Below, piece after piece: positions 1-6,341 of a stretch of 10,274 bases of DNA. The notes below the pieces were generated by a model that saw only the letters and a list, made by a program, of their open reading frames with translations, was not told where the DNA came from and searched no databases. Source of the stretch: Planctomycetota bacterium (lineage in GTDB: Bacteria; Planctomycetota; SZUA-567); assembly GCA_020860865.1 (NCBI GenBank), contig JAJBTL010000431.1, positions 1-10,274 of the forward strand, read 5' to 3'. Each line of letters starts with the position of its first letter. Position 1 is the stretch's first letter. The position numbers and the translations under genes are program-made.

Positions 1-2114
1 CCGAGGGCGAGGACGATGTTCTCGGACGCTATCCGGTGGGTGCGGCGGGCGACCCGGAACAGGGCGGGCAGCCGGGCCGGCGAGTCGTCGAGGATGACCG
101 CGTCCGCCGCCTCCACCACCGCCGCCGAACCGAGGGCGCCCATCGCCACGCCGACGCCGGAACTGGCGAGGACCGGGGCGTCGTTGACGCCGTCGCCGAC
201 AAACACCGCCGTGCCGTCCGGCGACAGTTCGCGGAACGCCGTCACCTTGCCGTCGGGGAGAAGGCCGGCCCGGAAGCCGTCGAGGCCGAGTTCTTCCGCC
301 ACCCGGCGGGCCGTTTCCGGCCGGTCGCCGGTGAGCATGTAGAGGCTGGCGTCCTGCTCCTCCTTCAGTTGCCGTAGAGCGGCGACGGAGTCCGCTTTAA
401 TCTGGTCGGAAAAGAGCAGGCAGCCCATGTATTTCCCGTTCACGGCGACGTAGGTGGCGACTTCGGTGGCGGTGGTCTCCGTGAATTCGACATCATGGTC
501 GCGGAGAAGGACCGCGTTTCCGACGAGGATTTCCCCGTCCGGCGCGTCGGCGACGATGCCTTTTCCCGGAACGTCCCGGAGGCGGACGTCGTCGTTGACA
601 GTGTCGTCAGCGCCGAAGGCGGTCATGACCGCCCGCGCCACCGGATGGTTGGACCGGGATTCCCCGAGGGCGGCGAGGCGGAGGACGTCGGCCGGTTCGA
701 CGCCATCGGCCGGTTCGATGCGGACGAGGGACAATCGGCCTTCCGTCAGCGTCCCGGTTTTGTCGAACACCACCGTCGTGGCCCGGGCAACGGCGTCGAA
801 GACATGCCCGCCCTTGACCAGAATGCCCTGCCGCGATGCCGAACCGATGCCGGCGAAGAACGCCAACGGCACCGAGAGGAGGAGGGCGCAGGGGCAGGAG
901 ACGACGAGGAGGACAAGGCCACGGTAGATCCAGGTCTGCCAGTCGCCGCCGAGGACGAGCGGGGGAATCAGCACGACAAGGGCCGCCGCCACCACCGCCG
1001 GCGTGTACCAGCGGGAGAAGCGGGTGATGAAGCGTTCGGTTTTAGACTTCATGGCGACGGTGTTTTCGACCATGGCGAGGATTTTTCCGACCATCGAGTC
1101 GGACGCCAGTGCCGTCGTGACAATTTCCAAATCGCCGTCGAGGGCGATGGCGCCGCTGTAGACCTTGTCGCCGGTTCCGGCCGCGACCGGAAGCGGTTCG
1201 CCGGTGAGGGACGACATGTCGAGGCTGGAGCGGCCGGCGGCGACGGTTCCGTCCAGGGGAATCTTGTCGCCCGGTTTCACGAGGACGCGGCTGCCGACCG
1301 GGACCGATTCCGGGGGGACGTCCCGGATCTTGCCGTTTTCCATAAGGCGGGCGTTCTGCGGCTTCGAGGCGAGGAGGGATTCGATGGAGCGCCGCGACCG
1401 GCCGGCGGCCCGTTCCTGCACCGCTTCGCCGATGGAATAGAACAGCATGACGCCGACCGCCTCGGCCATTTCTCCGATGCCGATGGCGACGAGGGTGGCG
1501 AGGGACATGAGGGTGAATTCGTTGAAAAAATCCCTCTCACGAATGGCATGCCAGGCGTCCCTGAGGACCGGCAGTCCGCAGAGGGCGTAGGCGGCTATCA
1601 TGGTAATGTAGAACGGGACAATGCCGAAGGCGCTCCCGTACAGGTGCCGTCCGACCAGGCCGGCGGCGAAGAGCGCAGCCGGCAGGGCAAGGCGCCACAG
1701 CCAGGAAATGCCTTCGTCCTGGCCCTGGCCATGGGCGTGATCGTGGCCGTGGGCGTCGGGCTGGCGGTTGGCGGAAAGGGTGATCGGCGCGTGGCAGGAG
1801 CACTTCGGCGCTCCGCTGCCGGCGCCGGTTGCCGAGGCCGAACCTTTTCCGCAACAGGAACCGGCGTCGGCGGTGGCGGCGGCGTGGGAGCCGTCCGTGC
1901 GGTTGGGACGCGAGTGGTTGTCATGGCCGGAGCCGCATGTCTCCGAAGTGGTCGACGAGGAGCAACACGGTTCAGTCTCGGCGCTCCGGGAATCAGGTTC
2001 CTGCCGGTGGTGGTTCCGAGTGTCCCGCGCCGCGCTGTCGGGGTGTTGTTCGTTGGGTTCAGGCGGTGAGTCGGAGGCTGGTGCGTCGAGGACGGCGGTG
2101 TGGCGGGATGACAT
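1..2114 (-). CDS. Heavy-metal-translocating P1B-type ATPase (Zn/Cd/Pb type likely), 3' end outside window
   Basis: This is an inner-membrane pump that uses ATP to export soft metal cations. 704 codons are present and the reading stops in the window edge at the start of the fifth transport helix. Visible motifs are TGE (residues 304-306, actuator domain), CPC (407-409, transmembrane metal site), DKTGT with the phosphorylated Asp451, HP (490-491, nucleotide domain, the P1B hallmark), LTGD (about 595) and GDGVNDAP (640-647). The first 130 residues hold no GxTCxxC HMA domain. They carry seven Cys (50, 51, 60, 87, 88, 105, 107) and twelve His, ending in HGHDHAHG. The start at 2114 is chosen for AGGAG six to seven bases upstream; an in-frame ATG at 2159 has a weaker site. 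The gene follows an ArsR-type repressor on the same strand, which supports Zn/Cd/Pb resistance. The helices that would settle the substrate lie outside, so no symbol (zntA/cadA) is assigned. Confidence 0.95.
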   Translation of the reverse strand, partial: MSSRHTAVLDAPASDSPPEPNEQHPDSAARDTRNHHRQEPDSRSAETEPCCSSSTTSETCGSGHDNHSRPNRTDGSHAAATADAGSCCGKGSASATGAGSGAPKCSCHAPITLSANRQPDAHGHDHAHGQGQDEGISWLWRLALPAALFAAGLVGRHLYGSAFGIVPFYITMIAAYALCGLPVLRDAWHAIRERDFFNEFTLMSLATLVAIGIGEMAEAVGVMLFYSIGEAVQERAAGRSRRSIESLLASKPQNARLMENGKIRDVPPESVPVGSRVLVKPGDKIPLDGTVAAGRSSLDMSSLTGEPLPVAAGTGDKVYSGAIALDGDLEIVTTALASDSMVGKILAMVENTVAMKSKTERFITRFSRWYTPAVVAAALVVLIPPLVLGGDWQTWIYRGLVLLVVSCPCALLLSVPLAFFAGIGSASRQGILVKGGHVFDAVARATTVVFDKTGTLTEGRLSLVRIEPADGVEPADVLRLAALGESRSNHPVARAVMTAFGADDTVNDDVRLRDVPGKGIVADAPDGEILVGNAVLLRDHDVEFTETTATEVATYVAVNGKYMGCLLFSDQIKADSVAALRQLKEEQDASLYMLTGDRPETARRVAEELGLDGFRAGLLPDGKVTAFRELSPDGTAVFVGDGVNDAPVLASSGVGVAMGALGSAAVVEAADAVILDDSPARLPALFRVARRTHRIASENIVLAL

Positions 2115-2271
2115 GGCATTCTCCTGGTGTGGGCGGCTCAGTGTGGTACGGCGGACCATGGATGCGTACCTGGACGTTTGGTACCTCTACAAAAGACGAT
2201 TGTCACCGCCGCCGCCGGTACGGATACGACCGGAGGCGTCGAGACGGTTTTTTTCAGAGTCATACTAACGG
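2115..2271 (-). other. Spacer between the repressor gene and the ATPase gene
   Basis: This 157-base gap lies within the probable arsR-ATPase operon. An 11-base inverted repeat (CTAAC-G-GTTAG, 2265-2275) overlaps the repressor stop codon. No minus-strand terminator with a following T-run and no convincing promoter was found, so read-through is likely. AGGAG at 2121-2125 (read on the minus strand) is the ribosome binding site that decides the ATPase start. Confidence 0.5.
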
Positions 2272-2748
2272 TTAGGCGCCGCGCACCTGGCGCTGTGATT
2301 TTCCCTTGGCCGTGCTTTCGTCGCCGAAGTCGCCTATGGCATGGATGCCGGGAACGTGGCGGTAGAGTTTGTGGCAGGCGGAGGCGTTGGCGAATTCGGG
2401 ACGGGCTTCTTCGCTCTTTTCAATAATTTCGTTCAGCATGGTCGCGTCGGTCTGGACCTGGGGGCTGTTTTCCAAGGCGGTCTCGAGCCATTCAAGCGCC
2501 GGGGCGACCATGGCGTAGGCCGGCGAATCCTTCTGGGTCAGGCGGTAGTAGACAAACTTGCCGTCCTTGACACTCTCGATGAGACGGGCCTGTTTCAGGA
2601 TGGACAGGTGTTTGGACGTCGTCGAGGCGGCGAGGTCGAGCAGTTCCGTCAGGGTACAGACGCAGAGCTCCTTGCCGCGCAAAGCCATAAGCATGCGCAG
2701 GCGGTTTTCATCCGACATGGCTTTGATGATGGTCAGGGTGTCGAACAT
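2272..2748 (-). CDS. ArsR/SmtB-family metal-responsive transcriptional repressor
   Basis: A 158-residue winged-helix protein that would repress its own operon until a metal or metalloid binds. Residues 1-90 form the classic fold: a first helix with SDENRLRMLMAL, then ELCVCTLTELL carrying the CxC pair found in the alpha-3 metal site of ArsR and CadC relatives, then the recognition helix STTSKHLSILKQARLI and the wing GKFVYYRL. A C-terminal extension of about 60 residues holds one more Cys (ACHKLYRH) and is longer than in minimal family members. An upstream in-frame ATG at 2835 would add 29 Arg/Lys-rich residues. The start at 2748 is preferred because AGGAG lies five bases before it and the fold begins there. 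It lies 157 bases ahead of the ATPase on the same strand, so the two are probably one operon. As, Cd, Zn and Pb cannot be told apart from the motif. Confidence 0.93.
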   Translation of the reverse strand: MFDTLTIIKAMSDENRLRMLMALRGKELCVCTLTELLDLAASTTSKHLSILKQARLIESVKDGKFVYYRLTQKDSPAYAMVAPALEWLETALENSPQVQTDATMLNEIIEKSEEARPEFANASACHKLYRHVPGIHAIGDFGDESTAKGKSQRQVRGA

Positions 2749-2843
2749 GGCTGCTCCTGTTTTTCTCTTTATCCACCGGCGGCGTCGGTTTATTCTTGGA
2801 AGGACGTCGCGTGGTGCCGGGCCTCGTTTTATCAATCATTCAT

Positions 2844-2859
2844 TTCGTCATATATCGAA
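2844..2859. promoter_or_regulatory. Candidate ArsR-family operator 1 (TTCG-N8-CGAA)
   Basis: The 16 bases TTCGTCATATATCGAA form an imperfect palindrome in which 12 of 16 positions match their reverse complement. It abuts the -10 hexamer of the minus-strand promoter and covers the predicted start of transcription, the usual position for an ArsR/SmtB repressor. Assignment to this repressor is inferred from position and shape. Confidence 0.6.
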
Positions 2860-2887
2860 GTATACTATTGACTGTCCTGTTTGTCAA
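2859..2887 (-). promoter_or_regulatory. Sigma-70-type promoter of the repressor-ATPase operon
   Basis: Read on the minus strand, TTGACA (2882-2887) is followed by exactly 17 bases and TATACT (2859-2864), a near-consensus pair in an AT-rich patch of an otherwise very GC-rich region. Transcription would begin near 2852, about 100 bases before the repressor ATG. The -10 is part of a perfect palindrome, AGTATACT (2859-2866), so the same hexamer is also readable on the plus strand. Confidence 0.8.
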
Positions 2888-2908
2888 TTCGTTCTTTGAC
2901 GAAATAAC
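2881..2908 (+). promoter_or_regulatory. Possible plus-strand promoter for the TRAP genes
   Basis: TTGTCA (2881-2886) is followed by 16 bases and AATAAC (2903-2908), matching 9 of 12 consensus bases. Transcription would start near 2915, some 85 bases before the small-permease ATG. Operator 2 occupies the spacer. It is weaker than the opposing promoter and no better plus-strand candidate was found. Confidence 0.35.
2888..2903. promoter_or_regulatory. Candidate ArsR-family operator 2 (TTCG-N8-CGAA)
   Basis: TTCGTTCTTTGACGAA has the same TTCG-N8-CGAA layout as operator 1 (arms TTCGT/ACGAA) and starts 44 bases away from it, about four helical turns. It lies immediately upstream of the minus-strand -35. 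It also falls between the -35 and -10 of a possible plus-strand promoter for the TRAP genes, so one repressor could act on both directions. Confidence 0.55.
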
Positions 2909-2936
2909 GATTTATTTTTGTGGCAAGTTCTTTCGC

Positions 2937-2949
2937 ATTCATAGTGAAT
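2937..2949. repeat. Perfect inverted repeat ATTCA-TAG-TGAAT
   Basis: Five-base arms with a three-base centre lie just downstream of the possible plus-strand transcription start and 51 bases before the small-permease gene. It could be a further operator or a small RNA hairpin. It is short enough to be chance in this AT-rich patch. Confidence 0.35.
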
Positions 2950-3000
2950 ACGTTCCGGCCTGGCGCTGCATGTTGAGACGGATAGGGTGGGAGGTGGTCG

Positions 3001-3459
3001 ATGGCGGAACCGGTGGTTGGACGACTGGAGCGGCGGATCCTTGTCGGTCTTCTCACCCTTCTCGTGCCGCTCATGGTTGTCGCGGCGGCGTGCCGGCACC
3101 TGGCGCCGGAATACCATTACATCCCCCTCCGCGCCGCCGCCGGCTGCCTGACCTGGCTGGTGTCGTTCGGGATGAGCCTGGCCGCCGCCACCGGCATCCA
3201 TACCCGCGTCACCTGGTGCGTCGCCGCCGCCGGGCCGGACGTGGCCAGGCGCTGCCAGGCCGTGGCGGACTGGTGTTTCATGTTGTTTGCCGCGTTGTCG
3301 GGCGCTATTGGCGTCGTCGTGGTGGCGACGAATGCGTCGCGGCACGGGCTTGGCGCCGGGCCGGTGATTTACGCCGCCATTCCCTTGGGGTCGCTCCTCA
3401 CCATCTATCGCCTGGCCGAACGCCGCCGGGCGGCGTGGAGGCGGAGCGCGGCCTCATGA
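3001..3459 (+). CDS. TRAP transporter small permease subunit (DctQ-like)
   Basis: A 152-residue inner-membrane protein with four predicted transmembrane segments (about 12-33, 43-64, 87-109 and 119-138), the length and topology of the DctQ family. After the second segment comes GIHTRV, like the G-x-H region of DctQ proteins. The last segment has YAAIPLGSLLTIYRLAE, a typical family ending. In TRAP transporters this subunit pairs with the large permease in sodium-driven uptake of organic acids or similar solutes. GGAGGT lies five bases before the ATG, which fixes the start. The stop overlaps the next gene in an ATGA junction, implying translational coupling. The sequence is divergent, so the call rests on both topology and the neighbouring large permease. 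The substrate is unknown. Confidence 0.8.
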   Translation: MAEPVVGRLERRILVGLLTLLVPLMVVAAACRHLAPEYHYIPLRAAAGCLTWLVSFGMSLAAATGIHTRVTWCVAAAGPDVARRCQAVADWCFMLFAALSGAIGVVVVATNASRHGLGAGPVIYAAIPLGSLLTIYRLAERRRAAWRRSAAS

Positions 3460-4769
3460 CGATTGCGCCCGCCCTCCTTCTCGTGTTTTTCCTGGGACTC
3501 GTCCTCCTCGCCGCCACCGGCGTGCCGTTGGCGGCGGCGGTGACCCTGGCCGGCGCCGCCCTTCTCGCCCTGTGCCCGGAGGTGTTGGCGGACGACTTTG
3601 TTCTCGATTACAGCCTGGCCATGCGCCTCAATTCGCCGGCGCTTATTTCCATCCCCCTCTTCGCGCTGGCGGGTGAACTGGCGGTCGCCTCGGGGATAAC
3701 GCGAAAGCTTCTCGACGTCACCGACGCCTTTTTCGGCCGGGGCGCCCACGCTGTCGGACCCCGGGCCATCATCGGCTGCACCCTGTTCGCCTCGGTGTCC
3801 GGCGTCGGGCCGGCGGCGGTCAAGGCCGAGGGGCGCCGGTTGTACCCGGACCTTCTCGAGGCCGGATTCAGCCGGGAAATCGCCAGTGGCGCCATCGCCT
3901 GCGCGGCCGGACTGAGTATCATCATCCCGGCCAGCATTCCCCTGACCGTCTACGCCGCCGCCACCGGGACGCTGACAAACATCGTCTTCACGGCCAGCTT
4001 CCTGCCCGGCCTCCTGATGGCGTGCGCCCTCCTGGCCGCCATGGCGGTCCATTCCCGTCTTCGGCTCCGGCATCGACGGGACGACGGCACCCGGGACCAG
4101 ACCGTCGTCCGGGCCTGGTGGCAGGCCCGGTGGGCGGCGCTGCTTCCAGTTCTGGGCCTGTCGTTCCTCTTTACCGGTTTTCTCCAGGCGCCGGAGGCGG
4201 CCGCCTTCGCCAGCGCCTACGCCTTCGTCTACTGGTGGCGAAGCCGGCGGCGGCATCCGGCGGACAAGCTCCGCGAGGCCGTGGTCCGGGCCGGGCTTGT
4301 CGCCGGCACCGTCGTCCTCATGGCCGGGATCGGCGGCCTGTTCGTCCTTCTCCTGTCGACCGTCGGTTTCACGGACGCGTTGACGGAGTTCCTGTTCCGC
4401 CTCGGCGGCGGGCCGATTGGGGCCATTATCCTCGTCAATATCATCCTCCTGGCGGCCGGGTGCTTTTTCGACATGCCCGCCATCATCACCCTTATTGTGC
4501 CGGTGTTCCTGCCGCTGGCGGAACGGTCGGGCCTGACCGTTCCGCACTTCGGCGCGATGGTGGTGGTGAACCTCGCCATCGGCCTCGTGACGCCGCCGCA
4601 GGCCTGGAACATCGCCGCCGTGTCCGAAGTCACCGGCGTCGACCGGATGACGGCGGCGCGGGGCGTGGCCGGGTTTCTTCCCGTCATGCTCCTCGTCCTG
4701 GCCCTGGTCGCGTTTGTTCCGGAACTGTCTTTGTGGCTTCCGCGTCTGTTCGGCTGGGACGTCGGCTGA
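3456..4769 (+). CDS. TRAP transporter large permease subunit (DctM-like)
   Basis: A 437-residue, strongly hydrophobic protein, close to the usual 420-440 of DctM, with about a dozen membrane segments. Family features include the first-half re-entrant region ASVSGVGPAAVKAEG followed by AGLSIIIPASIPLTVYA, matching the conserved G-rich and IIPPS-type stretch. The second half repeats the pattern with DMPAIITLIVPVFLPLA and LAIGLVTPPQAWNIAAVSE. It forms the sodium-coupled transport channel with the small subunit just upstream, whose stop codon it overlaps by four bases. A longer reading frame runs upstream to 2796, but its first 220 codons lie in the wrong frame of the small permease. The substrate is not readable. 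No binding-protein gene (DctP or TAXI type) is adjacent, which is unusual. It ends 41 bases before a terminator. Confidence 0.9.
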   Translation: MTIAPALLLVFFLGLVLLAATGVPLAAAVTLAGAALLALCPEVLADDFVLDYSLAMRLNSPALISIPLFALAGELAVASGITRKLLDVTDAFFGRGAHAVGPRAIIGCTLFASVSGVGPAAVKAEGRRLYPDLLEAGFSREIASGAIACAAGLSIIIPASIPLTVYAAATGTLTNIVFTASFLPGLLMACALLAAMAVHSRLRLRHRRDDGTRDQTVVRAWWQARWAALLPVLGLSFLFTGFLQAPEAAAFASAYAFVYWWRSRRRHPADKLREAVVRAGLVAGTVVLMAGIGGLFVLLLSTVGFTDALTEFLFRLGGGPIGAIILVNIILLAAGCFFDMPAIITLIVPVFLPLAERSGLTVPHFGAMVVVNLAIGLVTPPQAWNIAAVSEVTGVDRMTAARGVAGFLPVMLLVLALVAFVPELSLWLPRLFGWDVG

Positions 4770-4810
4770 CCGCTGTCCGACTGTTTTTTCGTGGTTTGTG
4801 GCCGGTCCGG

Positions 4811-4840
4811 AATGGGTCCTGAACCGACCGGACCCATTTT
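4811..4840 (+). terminator. Rho-independent terminator of the TRAP operon
   Basis: AATGGGTCC (4811-4819) pairs perfectly with GGACCCATT (4830-4838) around a ten-base loop and is followed by a short T-run. An alternative stem is possible: GGTCCGG (4804-4810) with CCGGACC (4828-4834). The two foldings exclude each other. Its position 41 bases after the large-permease stop supports termination. Confidence 0.75.
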
Positions 4841-4900
4841 CCCGTTGTTTTGGATAAAAACATTGCACCCGGTCCGGTATCGCAATACAGTTTGACAATC

Positions 4901-4925
4901 CTCCCCCGGCCCGACTCCGGGGGAG
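4901..4925 (+). repeat. Leader hairpin CTCCCCCGG / CCGGGGGAG
   Basis: Nine perfect base pairs surround the seven-base loop CCCGACT. No T-run follows, so this is not a classical terminator. If transcription starts near 4897, the stem would sit at the very 5' end of the pot mRNA, where it could protect against decay or regulate. Confidence 0.6.
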
Positions 4926-5032
4926 ACGTCGTATTGGCCGGGCGAACCGTGGGTTGCCGTGCCGGCGAAATCGGTTGTCCGCACGGAGCATCGGCGGCCG
5001 GGCGCGACAAAAACTACCGGGGGCGACGCCGT

Positions 5033-5047
5033 CCGGACCCGGTCCGG
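5033..5047. repeat. 15-base inverted repeat CCGGACC-C-GGTCCGG
   Basis: Seven-base arms with a single central base. Its right half, ACCCGGTCCGG (5037-5047), is an exact 11-base direct repeat of 4867-4877 in the candidate promoter. It could be an operator or an RNA element. Confidence 0.5.
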
Positions 5048-5078
5048 CAGGGCGTTTTTGGGAATGCGGTTGTTCGGG

Positions 5079-5099
5079 TCCGGCCCAAGCCGGGCCGGA
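5079..5099 (+). repeat. Strong hairpin just before the potA ribosome binding site
   Basis: TCCGGCCC (5079-5086) pairs with GGGCCGGA (5092-5099) around the loop AAGCC, eight GC-rich base pairs ending 12 bases before GGAG. A stem this close to the Shine-Dalgarno could affect translation initiation of potA. Confidence 0.55.
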
Positions 5100-5120
5100 A
5101 CGGGCAGGGATGGAGCATGA

Positions 5121-6341
5121 ATGGCATTTCTCGAATTTGACGGCATTGTCCAGTCGTTTGGCCAGGTCAAGGCTGTCGACAACGTTTCACTTTCCGTGAA
5201 GCAGGGCGAGGTCTTTTCCCTTCTCGGGCCGTCCGGCTGCGGCAAGACGACGCTCCTCCGCATCTGCGCCGGTTTTCAGCGGCCGCAGGCGGGACGGGTC
5301 ATCCTGAACGGGGAAGACATCACCGACCTGCCGCCGGACAAGCGGAAGGTCAATACCGTCTTCCAGAACTATGCCCTGTTCCCCAACCTCAACGTCTACG
5401 ACAACATCGCCTTCGGCCTCCGAATTGCCCGCCGGCCGGAAGGGGAAATCCGCCGCTCCGTCGATCGCATGCTCGACCTTATCGACCTGACGGAACACGC
5501 CAAAAAGCGCGTCAATGAAATCTCCGGTGGCCAGAAACAGCGTGTCGCCATCGCTCGCGCCCTTGTCAATCAGCCGAAGGTGCTTCTCCTGGACGAGCCG
5601 CTGGCCGCCCTCGACCTCAAGCTTCGCCAGCGCATGCTGGTCGAACTCGACAATATCCACGACGAAGTCGGCATCACCTTCCTCTACGTCACCCATGACC
5701 AGGGCGAAGCCATGTCCATCTCCGACACCATCGCCGTCATGAACCAGGGACGGGTGGAGCAGGTCGGAAATCCGGTGGAAATATATGAAGCGCCGCGTTC
5801 GTCCTTTGTCGCCGCCTTCATCGGTGACACGAACTTCTTCGACGGCACTGTCCGGGAAGTGTCCGGCGACTATTCCCTCGTCGACATCGACGGCTTCGGC
5901 CGCGTCTCCGTCTACAACGACAAGAAGGTCCGCATCGGCGGCCTTGTCCACCTGAGCCTGAGGCCGGAAAAACTCCTTATCCATTCCAACCGCCCGGCCG
6001 AACGCGAGCATTACAACATCTTCAAGGGCATTGTCGAGGAAGCGGTCTACCTTGGTTCCCAAACCAAGTACTGGGTCCGAGTCGGCGACTACCGCGTCGC
6101 TGTCATGCGCCAGCACCGGCGGTTCCTGTTGGATGAAAAACCGATTATATGGAACGACGAGGTCTGGCTCGAATGGTCCGGCGACGACGGCTATATGCTT
6201 GAACGCTACTCCGAGGCGGACGAGGCGCTCCTCTCCCTTCCGGACCCGGATCCGGAGCCGGACGAAGACGATGGCGACAACGTCGCTGCTCCAGCTGAAC
6301 CGGAGCAGCCGCTGCCGGCCGAACCGGGGGGCGGGGCATGA
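5121..6341 (+). CDS. potA: Spermidine/putrescine-type ABC importer ATP-binding protein
   Basis: Cytoplasmic ATPase that energises polyamine uptake through the two permeases downstream. The 406-residue protein shows Walker A GPSGCGKT (36-43), the Q-loop in FQNYALFPNL (Q82), an ABC signature of ISGGQKQ (134-140), Walker B VLLLDEPLAALD (154-165) and the switch His192. After the ATPase domain comes a C-terminal regulatory region (about 240-369) of the TOBE type usual for PotA and its relatives. The last 37 residues form a Pro/Asp/Glu-rich, low-complexity tail (PDPDPEPDEDDGD), which makes it longer than E. coli PotA (378). The start at 5121 fits GGAG at 5112-5115. The stop overlaps the potB ATG by four bases (ATGA). 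PotA, FbpC and PhnT-like ATPases resemble each other; the identity rests mainly on the potBC-like partners. The actual substrate could be another cationic or small organic solute. Confidence 0.92.
   Translation: MAFLEFDGIVQSFGQVKAVDNVSLSVKQGEVFSLLGPSGCGKTTLLRICAGFQRPQAGRVILNGEDITDLPPDKRKVNTVFQNYALFPNLNVYDNIAFGLRIARRPEGEIRRSVDRMLDLIDLTEHAKKRVNEISGGQKQRVAIARALVNQPKVLLLDEPLAALDLKLRQRMLVELDNIHDEVGITFLYVTHDQGEAMSISDTIAVMNQGRVEQVGNPVEIYEAPRSSFVAAFIGDTNFFDGTVREVSGDYSLVDIDGFGRVSVYNDKKVRIGGLVHLSLRPEKLLIHSNRPAEREHYNIFKGIVEEAVYLGSQTKYWVRVGDYRVAVMRQHRRFLLDEKPIIWNDEVWLEWSGDDGYMLERYSEADEALLSLPDPDPEPDEDDGDNVAAPAEPEQPLPAEPGGGA

Larger units (their letters stand above)
4841..5120 (+). promoter_or_regulatory. 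Structured leader/promoter region of potABC
   Basis: No gene is supported in these 280 bases. The region holds a weak promoter-like pair, TTGCAC (4863-4868) and TACAGT (4886-4891) with 17-base spacing, and several strong inverted repeats listed separately. GGTCCGG or its complement occurs at 4871, 5033, 5041 and 5077. The leader ends with GGAG (5112-5115), five bases before the potA ATG. No known riboswitch class was recognised. Confidence 0.5.

Noticed and set aside
495..2069. Long plus-strand open frame opposite the metal ATPase
   Set aside because: It lies antisense to a gene with all P-type ATPase motifs. Its composition (Gly, Arg, Asp, Ala) is the usual shadow of GC-rich coding DNA.
2247..2256. 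T-run that could be a plus-strand terminator
   Set aside because: Only a weak short stem precedes it and there is no plus-strand gene upstream to terminate.
2796..3455. Upstream extension of the large-permease frame
   Set aside because: This stretch covers the small permease in another frame and lacks family similarity. The ATG at 3456 overlapping the small-permease stop is the natural start.
3405..4991. Long minus-strand open frame opposite the TRAP large permease
   Set aside because: Low-complexity charged sequence with no domain, antisense to a clear permease and running through its terminator.
4930..5100. Known riboswitch in the potA leader (guanidine/ykkC type considered)
   Set aside because: The conserved core motifs of the classes I know were not found; only generic GC-rich stems are visible.
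4850..5140. Short open frame in the potA leader
   Set aside because: No ribosome binding site, no family features, and it runs into the start of potA in another frame.
5187..6116. Minus-strand open frame opposite potA
   Set aside because: Shadow of potA, which carries all ABC ATPase motifs on the plus strand.
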